A stretch of DNA of 64,000 nucleotides from Diphasiastrum complanatum (Eukaryota > Streptophyta > Lycopodiopsida > Lycopodiales > Lycopodiaceae): positions 75,675,521 through 75,739,520 of the forward strand of contig CM055096.1 of the NCBI GenBank assembly GCA_029204225.1, given 5' to 3'. A model generated the notes under the pieces. The model did not search any database. It saw only the letters and a program-made list of their open reading frames with translations, and was not told the DNA's origin. This document shows, one piece after another, positions 11,316-22,197 of the stretch. The translations under genes and the position numbers were made by a program. Numbering within the stretch: position 1 is the stretch's first letter; each line of letters starts with the position of its first letter.

Positions 11316-11732
11316 AATTGATATGCTTGTCCATATACAAATAAGAGCTTTCGATTAGGTTTCAAATTTTGTGTAGAGCTTAAATCTTCCGAGAATACAG
11401 ATATTATTGTTGAAGTCGACCAGAACTTTTTGCAGCACAATATTAGTCTCGATTCCATAGGAGATATTTTTGTTGTTAGTCATTTTTTCATGTCGGCAAT
11501 GAAAGTAAAAGAGGCCAATTTTGAGATGGCTATTTATTTCATCGAGTGCAGTCCATTTGCCGAATTCTATTTGATTCCATATGAAAATAAGTAAGCTTTG
11601 CTAGTTTGCTGTTGATGCCTTTTATTTTGATGATTATACTCTTGTCAAAATTGATTCTAATTTCATTTTGATTGTTGCAGTCGACATTGGAGCTTGAACA
11701 CTCTTTCTGTGAAAATAAATAAAGAGGAGTAG
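11316..11732 (+). pseudogene. Small spliced gene fragment, possible Ulp1-like (C48) protease part
   Basis: An open frame from about 11316 encodes 'LGFKFCVELKSSENTDIIVE', 'DIFVVSHFFMSAMKV' and 'ECSPFAEFYLIPYEN'. At 11590/11591 it meets GTAAGC, and 90 bases later GTTGCAG (ending 11680). Removing this 90-base intron continues the frame as 'RHWSLNTLSVKINKEE' to TAG at 11730. The order '(F/Y)(L/I)IPY-N...HW' is the context of the catalytic His in Ulp1/SUMO proteases. The Asp and Cys of the triad are not seen. The family assignment is tentative; the splice sites are seen directly. Confidence 0.35.
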
Positions 11733-11869
11733 CAAATTTTTTATGTGTAAAAATAAACTCAACTGGGAGTACACAGAGAGAATTTGATTCTCTACTTTAT
11801 GCAGCCGTTCTAGAAATATCGACAACGGTATTGGTGAAATATATATAAAATCTCTCAAGGTATATCATA

Positions 11870-12215
11870 TTTATTGCTGATATGCCTTCAGATGTGGCTC
11901 TTGTAATCCTTGCGAGAGTTACTGCCCAATAATCTATGAAAAATCAAGATTTTTGACTGCAAGATAGCTACACACAGCCAACCCTTGCACTAGTGACCCT
12001 CGCAGACTACATTAGTAGGAAGATCTACACCAGATCCAACTACTATCAGAATCTCAAGCCAATCAGTGCAAGGAGTAAAAAGTTATCAAGGAAAAACCAC
12101 CGTAAGAGGCTTGATTTCTCACTATCGGCCTATCAAATTGATCAGATCCATAAGATCCAGACTGCAAACAACTGTACCAGCAAGATCCAACAACCTTGTG
12201 ACAAGCTAAAGGCCT
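11870..12215 (+). other. Leader fragment of E4
   Basis: Near-identical blocks to the E1 leader include 'ccaatcagtgcaaggagtaa' and 'gatcagatccataagatcca'. It also carries the ACCCTCGCAGA motif (11995). Confidence 0.7.
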
Positions 12216-12216
12216 T

Positions 12217-12900
12217 TTGGCTGAATGGGCCAAATCAGAAGTGAAACCAATAGCACCAGATCCCATATATTGTGTGGGCTATGATGAGACAAGTAACGTC
12301 CTCCACACTGGGGCAGCGTGGAAAAATGATGAACACAACGTTACCCTACCAATCAAGCACAAGAGATTTGAGGACGAGGCCATAGTGGTAGATGGAGGAT
12401 TAGGTGTCAATTTGATCTCCACTACTTTATATCAAAAGTGGGGTTTATAGGGATTGAAGCCAACAAAATTTGCCATCAAGCTAGCAGATCAATCTTGTGT
12501 AAAGCCAAAGGGTGTAGTTGACGACATCCCTATGAAAATAGTGGGCATGTAGTTTGTGATTACTTTTGTGGTGATGGACATATCGGAGTCCCCTTCTGCA
12601 TACCTTGTTTTATTGGGAAGACCGTGGTTGAGGACTGCGCAAGTAGTTCACAACTGGGGTACGAGGAAACTCACCTTTGAGAATAGAGAGCAAGCTATGA
12701 AGGTCGATCAAACCACATGGGCGGTGAAACCTATTGCACCAAAGGCTGATGACGGATCGTCCACGATAGATCACACGATTGATCGCCCAAGACCAGACAA
12801 AAGAGGTCACTATGATTCAGAGACGAATGTCGTGATATGCATGGATGCATTAGCAACAATTGATTGCATGGCTGGGTAGATATGTCAATATGACTTGGAA
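12217..12900 (+). pseudogene. Gypsy aspartic protease of E4
   Basis: The sequence reads 'IYCVGYDETSNVLHTGAAW', then the active site as VDGGLGVNLIS, then 'FVITFVVMDISESP' and 'LLGRPWLRTAQVVHNWG'. These align with E2 26190-26730. The active site is D-G-G rather than D-S/T-G, as in E2, so this is a family trait and not decay. Stops occur at 12448 (TAG), near 12550 (TAG where E2 has CAG) and 12877 (TAG). Confidence 0.8.
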
Positions 12901-13646
12901 CCCGAACCCAACACCTCTTCACCCAAGTGTTATACGATGGATACACAAATCTCATTCGGTGTGAATATGATCAGCATAGCATGACTTTCTGCGGAAGCTA
13001 TTGAAAACCCAATGGACAATAATTTATTTCCTTGACAGTATGCTCTTACTTACAACAAGGAGACTGAACTGACAGATGAGCAAGTCCTACAACATATGGA
13101 TCCAAATCGCTATGGAATCAAGAGAGTACCAACTCAGCCGCCACAAAACTCTGCTATGACTAAAGTTTCAAAGATAGATCCACCAAAGATAGCCACAAAC
13201 AAGAAGAACCGTTAAAACAACGCTAAATCCAGGTGATCCAATGGAGTGATCTACCCGAAGAAGCAATAGCTGTGGTGGATGCTGATATTCGCAACCACGA
13301 GGTGAATATCACACCAGTCCTAACGAAAGACAACAAGGATGAATCCAACTATGTAACAAGAAAAGGCAAAAAGAAGGTGTTAGATTCCTTGAAGTCGATC
13401 AGAATGGACTCAGATGTAGTGTCATCTTCCTCACAGATGACAGAAAATCAAAAGATGACCAATCGGGCTAAGATCAATATGCTGAAGGAGGAACCTCGCC
13501 GAGTGCTAGTTCACGAGATGCCTGAGAGCTTAAAAAACTATACCTTAGACGATGTGGTAATCATGATGTCGCAAGCACAATGAGAACCTGATCAGAGTCA
13601 GGAACCAGCAGAACAAGTCTTCAAGGGACCTGCGCAAACACAACCA
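12901..13646 (+). pseudogene. Protease-RT linker of E4
   Basis: A poorly conserved Lys/Ser-rich connector. The block 'YTLDDVVIMMSQAQ' (13541-13583) matches 'YTLDDVVIMLPKAH' in E2 (about 27430), which anchors the alignment. Several stops interrupt it. Confidence 0.6.
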
Positions 13647-14959
13647 ATGAACCTTGCCGAGCCAGGAGAAGAAGAAAATATCGTGCACGTGGAAGTGCAG
13701 TTAATACCCACACAATTCCAAAGACTACGATTATTGTTGGTGGAATACATGAATTGTTTCACATGGAATTACAGTGATCTAAAGGGTATCCCACCAATAG
13801 TAGTCCAACATACCATACCCTTGGTGGATCAAGTAGTTGCCAAGGTGAGTCGCTATTATCGCTGCAACCCAAACTATACGGAACTAATCAAGCAGAAGTT
13901 GCAGAAGTTGTTAGATGCTGATTTCATCTATGAAACCGAGCACACGGAGTGGGTATCGTCAATAGTCATAGTACCCAAGAAGAACGGCAAAATGCAGATC
14001 TGTGTGAATCTGAAAGCATTAAATGTAGTCACCAAAAAGGACCACTTCCCCTTGCCATTTAAGGAAAGTATCACAGATAGAGTAGCTGGAGCAGAAGCCT
14101 ATAGTTTCTTGGACGGCTTCAGCGGTTACAATAAGGTGAAAATAGTGCCATAAGATCAGCACAAGACAACCTTCGCCACTGAATGGAGGACTTATGCCTA
14201 TAAGGTGATGCCATTCGGTCTTTGTAATGCCCCAAGCACTTTCCAACGAGTCATGCAGATGACATTCAAAGAATATTTGCAAATTTTTTTGGAGATCTTC
14301 TTGGACGATCTATGCATGCATGGACCTAACACAGAGCACTTATCCAATTTGGAGAAGGTGCTACAGAAGTGCCACGAATTTCAGATCTCCTTGAATCCAA
14401 AAAAATGTCAATTTTGGGTGACGCATGGCCTAATTCTTGGCCATATAGTGTCTAGACACGGAATCGCCGCAGACCTATCCAAAATCAAGATCATTGTTGA
14501 TCTACCACCACCAGGAACGATTCGTGAGGTCTACATTTTTATGGGACATGCTAACTATTACAGGATTTCATTCTGGACTTTGCGGAGTTAGCACGACCAA
14601 TCTACAAACTCACAACGGAGCTACATTGGACTGAGGAAGCCTTAAAGGCTTTCCAGAAGCTTAAAGATGCATTGGTCTCAGCACCAATACTACATCCACC
14701 CAATTGGTCCATTGAGTTTCATGTGCATACAAATGCATTGAAGTATGCAGTAGGAGCAGTCTTAACCCAGCCAGGAGAGCACAAAAAAGATTTCCCGACC
14801 AGATTTGCAAGTCGTCAGTTCAGTGACACAGAAATGAATTATTCAACTACAAAGTAGGAGGCAGTGGCAATGATTTATGCAGTTAATAAGTTTCGACATT
14901 ACTTGATGGCCACTCACTTTGCTTTTTATACGAACCGTTAGCCCTTGCTCTACCTTGTT
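13647..14959 (+). pseudogene. pol: Reverse transcriptase / RNase H of E4
   Basis: The RT runs in one frame from 13647 to about 14570 with one internal TAA (14151). Motifs are 'YETEHTEWVSSIVIVPKKNG', 'AEAYSFLDGFSGYN', 'VMPFGLCNAPSTFQRVM' and the catalytic motif as FLDD. The thumb/connection reads 'GHIVSRHGIAADLSK'. A frameshift near 14570 leads to RNase H, where the usual 'HTDASKYA' reads 'HTNALKYA', so the first catalytic Asp is lost. Further stops are TAG at about 14854 and in 'NR*PLLYLV', where the copy ends. Confidence 0.85.
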
Positions 14960-15606
14960 TGTTGCGAACAGGTTTCGTGAACAGATTGTTTTGTTTGGTT
15001 TTCTTATGCGGAAGCCTTCAGGATCCTAGGCATGCGACTACAGATCACAGAACAAAAATCATTCTAGCAATCAAGAACAACAAAAAACAAGGAGATGGAG
15101 AAGAGAGCAGTTGCATTATCAGTTTTTGAGTTTTGAGCAAGATGATCAATATCTCGCTCACTGGCGGCTTGACACTCAGCTCAATCGTTGTGTTCTGCTC
15201 GTTGGCAGACTTTCATGCACAACTATCTTCGCTTCTTTTTCTTTTTCTATTCTTCTCTTTTTCTGCTCTTTCGCTCTCTATCGTGTTGATAAAAAAATTG
15301 CGTTTATATCTCCACTGTGTGGAGTTTACAAGGTAGCTAAATAGAGAATTACAAGAGTAGTTAACGCTAATCAACTAGCTAGTTATTCTATGTTATTGCT
15401 TAACTCTTTCAGCTGAGCGTGAAATACAAGAGACCATGCCCGTTGAGCTGCCAGCTGGTAGCGCGAAAGATTTTTTTTCGTTTTCTTTTTGTTTTGTGTC
15501 GTGTCGTGTCTTTTGGTCCTGGAAGTATGTTTGACTTTCACGAATTGTTCGCTCTTCGCTTCGCTTCGTGTCGCGACAAAGTTGCAGGAGCTCACAATTT
15601 CTAACA
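14960..15606 (-). repeat. 3' LTR of E5
   Basis: On the minus strand it starts TGTTAGAAATTG at 15606, right after the polypurine tract AAGAGGGAG, and ends CGCAACA at 14960. These are canonical TG...CA ends. Its left edge coincides with the break in E4. Confidence 0.75.
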
Positions 15607-15970
15607 CTCCCTCTTGAACCTTGCAACTTTGTATGTTTAATCCAATTGTCTTTCTTTGCTTTGCAAAGAGTGGCTTGTCGAGTGGCTTAGTAAGCAGATC
15701 TGCAATCATGTCTTCAGACTTTATGAACTGGACCTGGAGCTCTCCTTTCGAGATCAAATCTCGAATGTGATGGTACTTCAGAGGTATATGTTTTGTTTTT
15801 GAATGGAAGACAGGACCTGGGGCAAATATATGCCACTTTGAGAATCCATCATCATCGTGCATGGTTCTCCTTGTGGTATGTCAATTGCCTCCAACATCAT
15901 CGACAACCAAACCACCTCGTTTGCCACCTTTGAAGCTGCGACATATTCAGCTTCGCATGAGGATTGAGTG
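15607..15970 (-). pseudogene. Copia RNase H C-terminus of E5
   Basis: On the minus strand: 'TQSSCEAEYVAASKVANEVV' (the SSCEAEY motif of Copia RNase H), then after a frameshift near 15840 'PVFHSKTKHIPLKYHHIRDL' and 'SEDMIADLLTKPLDKPLF'. This is the standard Copia C-terminal pattern. Only the last quarter of Pol is left. Confidence 0.85.
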
Positions 15971-17022
15971 TTTATGTGAATGCTTCACGCCATGATGTTT
16001 GATGCTTGCTTCTCTATTATACATGTATGATGCCTAGATCATAAGTTATGTGTAGTATCTCCTCTTGATAATTTAAATTATTCATAGGGTGCAGGTTCAA
16101 GCTTGGCATGTCACCTTGTCGTAGGATGCTATGGCGTAGGAGCAGGTTTTTGCTTCCGTTGATGAGCTACAATGGACTTAAATCGGCCATGAGGCCGTGG
16201 ATTTAGTGCATAGGAACACCAAAATCCATGTGCTTTCATCCATAATTTCTCAACCCTCTTGCTGCAACATGCATAATAGGTATTAGATCCATTCCTAGGG
16301 CTTTAAGCCACCATAAGTAGATTTCTCATTACGTTAAGCCTCCTTGGAACCCAAAGAGGCCAAGAGCTAGGAAGGGTACAATGCCCACAAATAGCCATGC
16401 TTAGAATGTGAAAAATTAGAGATCAAAACACATTTAGTTCATCAATGATCTTTAGCCAAATTTGGTTGCACATCTAGAAATAGTTGGGAGATAGAAATTA
16501 CTACTTTATGCATGCTAGAACTTAGAAATGCATAATGATCTGATCATAAACACTTGAATATGACTTTAGTACTGTCCCTGTCCACACAACAGTAGTATAG
16601 TACTGTACATCACACGTGTGAAAGCTAGATCAACCATAAAATCAACATTCTACACATAGAAACTCAAGATATCAAGAGTCACACACATGAAATGAAACGA
16701 AACGAAATGAACAAGCCTTGATATTGAATGTCATTTGGCCACGTGCCCCAAACTTGACCTAAATTGAAAACTTTTAGATACTTCATAAAAAACCTATAAA
16801 TTCTAGTCTAGATGCAATGTACCAAAATTAGCCAATTGGAATGGGTCCAAAACTAGCCTCATCCACTTATCTACTTGCCAAAAATAGTACAACACTATTT
16901 AGGCCTTTATTGACACATATGAAACTATCTCTAAGTTGAGATTTCATTTTGGCCTCCAAAAATACTAATAAACCAACAAACTAGTTGACAATTTTTCACA
17001 TAGAATTTATAAAAAGTAGGGA

Positions 17023-17046
17023 TGTGTGTGTGTGTGTGTGTGTGTG
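17023..17046 (+). repeat. (TG)n microsatellite
   Basis: Twelve TG units followed by AGTGG. Confidence 0.9.
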
Positions 17047-17298
17047 AGTGGAGAGCCCTCTAGTGAATGTATGCAATAAAAAAAATTTCATGGTTTTATG
17101 TAGTAAAAATTTGCCTTATGGGCTTGTATTAGCAAATATTGCCCAGTGGGGTACATCATATACACATCATTTTTGGCCTTGCCTTGCAAAGACAATACGA
17201 TGTGGTGAGGTCGGTAAATGAAGTTTGATAAAAAGTCAACATTAAAGGATATTATGTGGCGGTAGTCTTAATTTGCAATGTTGAATCTTTAGTTGAGG

Positions 17299-17300
<2 letters not shown>

Positions 17301-17371
<71 letters not shown>
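17301..17371 (+). repeat. (CT)n microsatellite
   Basis: About 35 TC/CT units without interruption. Arg-Glu and Leu-Ser repeat ORFs over it are artefacts. Confidence 0.95.
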
Positions 17372-17374
<3 letters not shown>

Positions 17375-17522
17375 GCTTGCTTGCTCGCTGGCTGAAAGGA
17401 GGGTGAAGGAAGTTGTTGTCATCAAGATTTCACACAATTGACTAGTAATGAATTCAGTAGATAAAACTTATTTTCTATATTAATGAGATATTTATGTTAT
17501 TTAAAATTTTAATAGGAAAAAA

Positions 17523-18135
17523 CTAGTGTGAGTTTATGAAAAAATTATATGTTATCTCATCAGGAATACAACTCTCTTTCCTCATCTTGTTGTTGAGCTT
17601 GTGTGTCTCTTGAATATAGCCAACTTGACGAAGACCATCCAAAAGAGTGTTGTAAGTGATAACATCAGGTTTACAACTCACCTCTTGCATCTCCTCCAAG
17701 AACTTGTTGGCCTCATCTACTCTTCCCTCCTTGCACAATCCATTGATTAGAGTTGTATACATAATAGCATCAATTGGACAACCCTTTTCCTTCATTGCAC
17801 ATAACAACTTGCATTGCAAAGGACACCAATAAGGCTGTTACGAGTGACTCTGCTAGGAGAAAAGCCTCTCTTTAATACCTTTCCAATAAGGTGATTGGCA
17901 TCCTCCACTCTTCCTTCAGCACACAAGTCATTTAAAACTAAGGTACATGTGGACTCTTCAGGAAGAAGACTTTTATCACTTGCTCAAAAAGTCATAACCC
18001 TCATGCACTCTCCCTACACTAGTAATTAAGTTGTTATAAACACTCCCTACACTAGTTAACCCCATAATTAAGTTGTTATAAGTAAATGCAACAAGAGTAA
18101 AACCTCTATTTACAAGGTCCTTGAAATTACTCTTG
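17523..18135 (-). pseudogene. PPR-repeat protein pseudogene
   Basis: Pentatricopeptide-repeat proteins bind organellar RNA. On the minus strand the last 98 codons (17819-17523) contain repeats such as 'YTTLINGLCKEGRVDEANKF' and 'KPDVITYNTLLDGLRQVGY'. Upstream pieces in other frames continue the family: 'LVLNDLCAEGRVEDANHLIG', 'FSPSRVTRNSLIG', and, near 18135-17990, 'DLVNRGFTLVAFTYNNLIMG'. At least two frameshifts break the array, and a short tandem duplication lies at 18007-18081. Only about five or six repeats remain; no start or targeting peptide is visible. Confidence 0.8.
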
Positions 18136-18289
18136 GTCGGTTGTGAATGTCTTTATACCAGATCTTATGGCAAATTACTTGTAATCAGCTGGTTGTTCTT
18201 GTTGAAATTCTATGCTCAAGCCCAATTCCATTAGGTAATGAGCATCCTGGAAAAGTCTTGTTTATATCTATTCTTAAAAACAACAAAAA

Positions 18290-19002
18290 GAAGGAAAGAA
18301 GAAGATTCGAAGTTTTGTACAAAAGATCGAAAAATTCAGGATCGAATTTTTTTTTTCCGACCCAAGCCTTTTTCGACCCAATGTTAATCCCATCAAAGAG
18401 ATATTTTCCGACCCCGGATCGGATCAGATCGAGGCAAAAAATATGCGGGCGTCTTCGACCCTAGATCGGATCGGATCGGATCGGGTCTAATAAATCTGAC
18501 CCTTGGTAAATTATCCGATCCTTTGTATATTTTTTCAATACTGTTAATTAGAAAATCCGACCCACATACTATCAAAATAATGGCTTCCTTCTGTGGGACT
18601 GTAAGTAGATTAACTGAGGATTCCAATGCACTGATCATCTGACATCCAGTGGAGTCAACACCCTTACAAGCATCTTTTGTAACAATGTACATGGATTATT
18701 CTATAATGATGATCAATGGTTAAGTAAGTTTAGAATCAATTAGTTATTATTGTTGTATTCTAGTATCTAGCTATCAACGATTTTCAACTGAAGCCTGGTA
18801 TTTGCGCCCAGCTTCACGCTCTTGTACTCCATTTGATAATTATCAGAGTGCAAGTTTTTGTCTACATTCTAGTTCTATTGCGCATTGTTGTATTAATACA
18901 TCTTGAATGCATTGTAAGTAACTGCCGCACTTCCGATCCATCACCACCTGCTCCACTTTCGCTGCACCACGTTTCCATTGATTTATGACATGGTATCCGA
19001 GC
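18290..19002 (+). repeat. Copia-type LTR with primer-binding site
   Basis: It ends ...TTATGACA at 18990, followed by TGGTATCCGAGC (18991-19002), an initiator-Met site with one change. Several sub-blocks match the E3 LTR (5840-6394). It contains a run of CGGATC/GATCGG steps near 18415-18485. The left edge is approximate. Confidence 0.45.
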
Positions 19003-19063
19003 ATCTGTTTCTATCAGAGCTCTACTAATCCGATATCATCTAGATTTCTCTGATTTTCCAACA

Positions 19064-19077
19064 TGGTATCAGAGCTC
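19064..19077 (+). promoter_or_regulatory. Canonical initiator-Met primer-binding site
   Basis: The sequence is TGGTATCAGAGCTC, preceded by ...CCAACA. It is only 73 bases after the site at 18991. No gag follows, so the internal region it once served is gone. Confidence 0.55.
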
Positions 19078-20865
19078 AGCTCTCTGATCCTGTAGATTTA
19101 TGACAGTTCTAAGCAATCCAGGTCTAGCAATTCCAATTTGCCAACGTGCTGTCTCAGTTCCGGTAAGCTCATCCCCAAAAGATAGAGCAATAAGGATGTA
19201 AATCAGTGTTTGCGTGATGTGTTCACCCTGTGCATGCTGGTTTGGCATGTCTACCTTCTTGAACTCGGAGCATATTTGGTTTGAAGCATGAATCACACAG
19301 AAGGTTTGCTGTAAAACGAGTTAGGAGTGTGTAGAATGTTTTTAGTTGGGCTGGAAACCTCTTGGATGGGCTGTGGACAGCATTGAGGATGGCTGGAAAC
19401 TGGTTTCCAGGTAGCTTAATTCTCTGTTGCATCTGCATGCCTTTCTACAACATGCGTGTGGTTCTTAGAACTGATAAAGTTGATTGAGTGAAAATAATAC
19501 ATCTTTTGCTTTAGATGCGATTCAATTCCACGCCACGCTAGTATTGAATCCTAGAACCGGTACAATCGTCCAGAAAGGAGATTGATAAGTTCTTTCTGTT
19601 TACTGAATAGTTCTCGCTTAGTGGAAACATGTAATTTACCATAACCTACAAAATTTTTATTAGTAGGTGATTTTAAAATCTGATACGCTTTTATAAATGG
19701 ATTATAGGGTTTTGGCAAGCAATGCTCTGCAGAACCTTTAGCACAATTTCCCTGTCCTTAAGCAATATTCTCAATGATTCATAAGATTGCATGATGATTA
19801 ATGCTATTAATGGTCCTGTTGCTTCAACTTTTCTCGCTATGAAATTGGAAAGTATTCTCGTTGACTGATAACTAGTGTAAATTTAATGACGCTGAGTTTA
19901 GTGGAAAAGTGTGGTTTACACTCATCGTTTCATTTGGGTCGTTAGATTTTGTGTGTCATTGTGTGTGCGCAGACTGGAACACTTATTCTTGTGTACTCTC
20001 CCGCCACCATTTGATTTCACGATTCACGTTTATACTTTTTTGCTTCTTTGTGTTATTTTTTTAAGCTCTTTATCTCTACTTGCTCGCTCACTCTCGCTCG
20101 ACCTAGATCGATCCCTTTTGCTTGCTTATGCACGCACACTCTCTCTCCCCCCTGTGCAACCTTATTATGCTTCTATTTTACGTTCTTGCTTCCTTTTTGG
20201 GGTTGCCCACGGGTGCATGTTGCTTGTTTCTTTGAAGCTTTCCTTGCGGGCTAGGTCAATGTTCAGACATAGCAAATTTGAGGTCAAATTTTAGAAGAAA
20301 CCATCTGATTAGGCGTCGTCATAGGGGACAACATTGTTGGTACAATCCAGTCGGGCTGGCATAAATATCTACGAAATGCTCCATTGACAACGCTCACGAA
20401 CTAGATTCTCGACTTTTGGATTTCAAGCGTGTGTTTTGAGGGGTCTTCAAAATCTCCTTGAGATTGTTAGGTTTTGCATAATCTCTGCATCGTTATGTTC
20501 CAAGATGTTGGTCATTGTGTTCCTGTTCAACAAATGTTCTCTGCAATCATCATGTGAACAAATGTTGTCTGCAGTTATCGCACATACACTGGAGGTTCAA
20601 GAAAGATAACCTGCATCCAAATCATAGAATGAGTTTCCATTCTTCTTGCATTTTTTGCCTGAGGATTTGCGGTTGCGTGTTTGCATATGTCCATGCATGG
20701 GGTGATCAATTTACAAATGGGGATACATTACACTGTTATGAATATGCACCAATCAGTATGTTAGGACTTCGTTTGCATTGGATGTTTATGGTGAAAAGAT
20801 TGCATTGATATTATGCACTTCCAACTGCTTAAGTGCATCATGCATTATAATCATTGACACAGAAT
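19078..20865. other. No recognisable gene
   Basis: A pyrimidine-rich patch (about 20040-20160) gives hydrophobic ORFs that look spurious. I found no domain, repeat or RNA gene. Sequence up to 20865 abuts the truncated G1 LTR. Confidence 0.4.
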
Positions 20866-21187
20866 TGTCTGAGATGCGATGTGTCTTGACCATCAGGACT
20901 CTAGCCGTTAGTGACGAGACACTAGCCCACAATTATTCGGGGTGACCAAGAGGGTCTCACAGGTCTTTGGCGGGGCACGGGGGTGGTACCCTATGAGTCA
21001 CTCAATATTCACAAGTCACAGGGGCCAGACATGCCAAGTGAATTGATCACCCACAGGTGGATGCCATGTGCCAGTTGACGGGAATAGCAAGTAGAAGGAC
21101 CCAAGGAGAGGGTGCCTATGGTTGGGAGATTCAGTCTACACACCGGCCTTCTGGGAGTCACGAGCTTGGAAAGAGTGGCTTGTGACA
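20866..21187 (+). repeat. 5' LTR of G1, left end missing
   Basis: It aligns with the last 320 bases of the 3' LTR; shared blocks include 'ggtctttggcggggcacggg' and 'tgggtaccct'-like neighbours. It ends ...CTTGTGACA. About 160 bases of the LTR start are absent, so the left edge is a break and not the original insertion site. Confidence 0.85.
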
Positions 21188-21189
21188 AT

Positions 21190-21202
21190 TGGTATCATAG
21201 CC
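21190..21202 (+). promoter_or_regulatory. Primer-binding site of G1
   Basis: The sequence is TGGTATCATAGCC, two bases after the LTR end. It is the initiator-Met tRNA site with one change. Confidence 0.75.
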
Positions 21203-22197
21203 TCTTTTTAGAGAGAGAAACGTATGTTCTAGAGAGAGAAAGTGTAAAAAATTGTCATTTTTCTCTTGTTTTGAAAGATTTTGGAGGGGGAAAATGTGAA
21301 AGAGAGATTGGAGAAAAAGGGTGGGCCTCCAACGATGCTATTCCAGCATATAGGGAGCCCACAACAATCTAATTTCGGGGGGAAAATTGGGTAAAAATCT
21401 TTTGATGCTCCATTGCCCTCCTGTGGCAGGAAGGAAACGAATTCAAATTGGAAGAGATTTTGGGCACTTGTTTCCTATAGCTCCAGCGCTGATCCAGCGC
21501 ACGTTTTTCAACTGTGCCAGCGCTGTTTGGAGGATCTATCAACATTCTAATTGGGAAAAAAGTAGAGCGCTGATCCAGCGTTGATCTAGCGCACTTTCTT
21601 CAACTGTTCCAGCGCCGTTTGGAGGATCTATCAACATCCTAATTTTGGGAAATATAGAGTGCTGATCTAGCGCTTATTCCTGACCGTTCCAGCACTCACT
21701 GTATGGACAGTGGTATCTGAAATTGTAGGATGAACTGAAGCGCTCAGTTCTGCTGTTCTAGCGTTGTGTTAGCGCCCTCCTCCAACTGTTGGGGTTGTTC
21801 TATTTTGCTTTGTCCAACGATTATTAGCCAATTGTTCTGCAGCTGTCCTGAAGCTATTTGGAAGTTGTTCTGGTAAAATTTTGGCACTAAGTGGGTGAAA
21901 ATCAACGGCCCGATCAACGATCATTTGCTGGAGCTTTGCACATCTCTGAAGGAGGAGGCAATCCTGACTTTTTTCCAGGTCTTGAGGGATTTCTTTTAAG
22001 GCAGAATCAGCGTTCAAATTTTGCTACTCAAGCGCACTTCTGTGGGAATTCTTGCTTGGATTTCAGGGAGAGCTCCTTCCCTATCTATTGTTGTTTTGCT
22101 AGTTGAAGAGCTTTGGGTCAGATTTGTCTTTTCTCAGTGTTTTACAATAAGTGCAAATTTTAGCTTGATCTTGCATTGTCTTGTTTTTGTTTCCATA
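21203..22197 (+). other. Untranslated leader of G1 with tandem repeats
   Basis: About 1 kb without a coding frame. Its middle (21484-21780) consists of imperfect tandem units (see separate entry). The gag ATG is at 22198. Confidence 0.55.
21484..21780 (+). repeat. Tandem ~85-90-base units with AGCGCT palindromes
   Basis: Three diverged units start near 21484, 21567 and 21655, each opening with (A)GCGCTGATCCAGCG and containing CAACTGTTCCAGCGC and GGAGGATCTATCAACAT. A partial fourth is at about 21737. The GCGCT steps are self-complementary, so folded RNA is possible. Confidence 0.65.

Larger units (their letters stand above)
11870..14959 (+). mobile_element. Ty3/Gypsy element E4, decayed and truncated
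   Basis: It belongs to the E1/E2 family. A leader piece (11870-12200, matching E1 1931-2240) is joined directly to the protease region, so nearly all of gag is deleted. Protease, linker, RT and part of RNase H follow. The element is cut after the Val codon at 14957-14959 by the LTR of E5. No LTR of E4 is present in the window. Confidence 0.8.
14960..15970 (-). mobile_element. 5'-truncated Copia element E5
   Basis: Read on the minus strand, it has the end of Copia RNase H (15970-15607), a polypurine tract and a 3' LTR (15606-14960). Everything upstream of RNase H is missing. It sits in the E4 RNase H and so is younger than E4. Confidence 0.8.
15971..17522. other. No gene seen; two microsatellites
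   Basis: AT-rich sequence without recognisable coding potential. It holds the dispersed repeat shared with 9100-9210, a (TG)n tract (17023-17046) and a (CT)n tract (17301-17371). Confidence 0.5.

Noticed and set aside
19911-20294. 127-codon hydrophobic ORF with Leu/Ser runs
   Set aside because: It results from a pyrimidine-rich patch; a second overlapping frame is just as open, and there is no domain.
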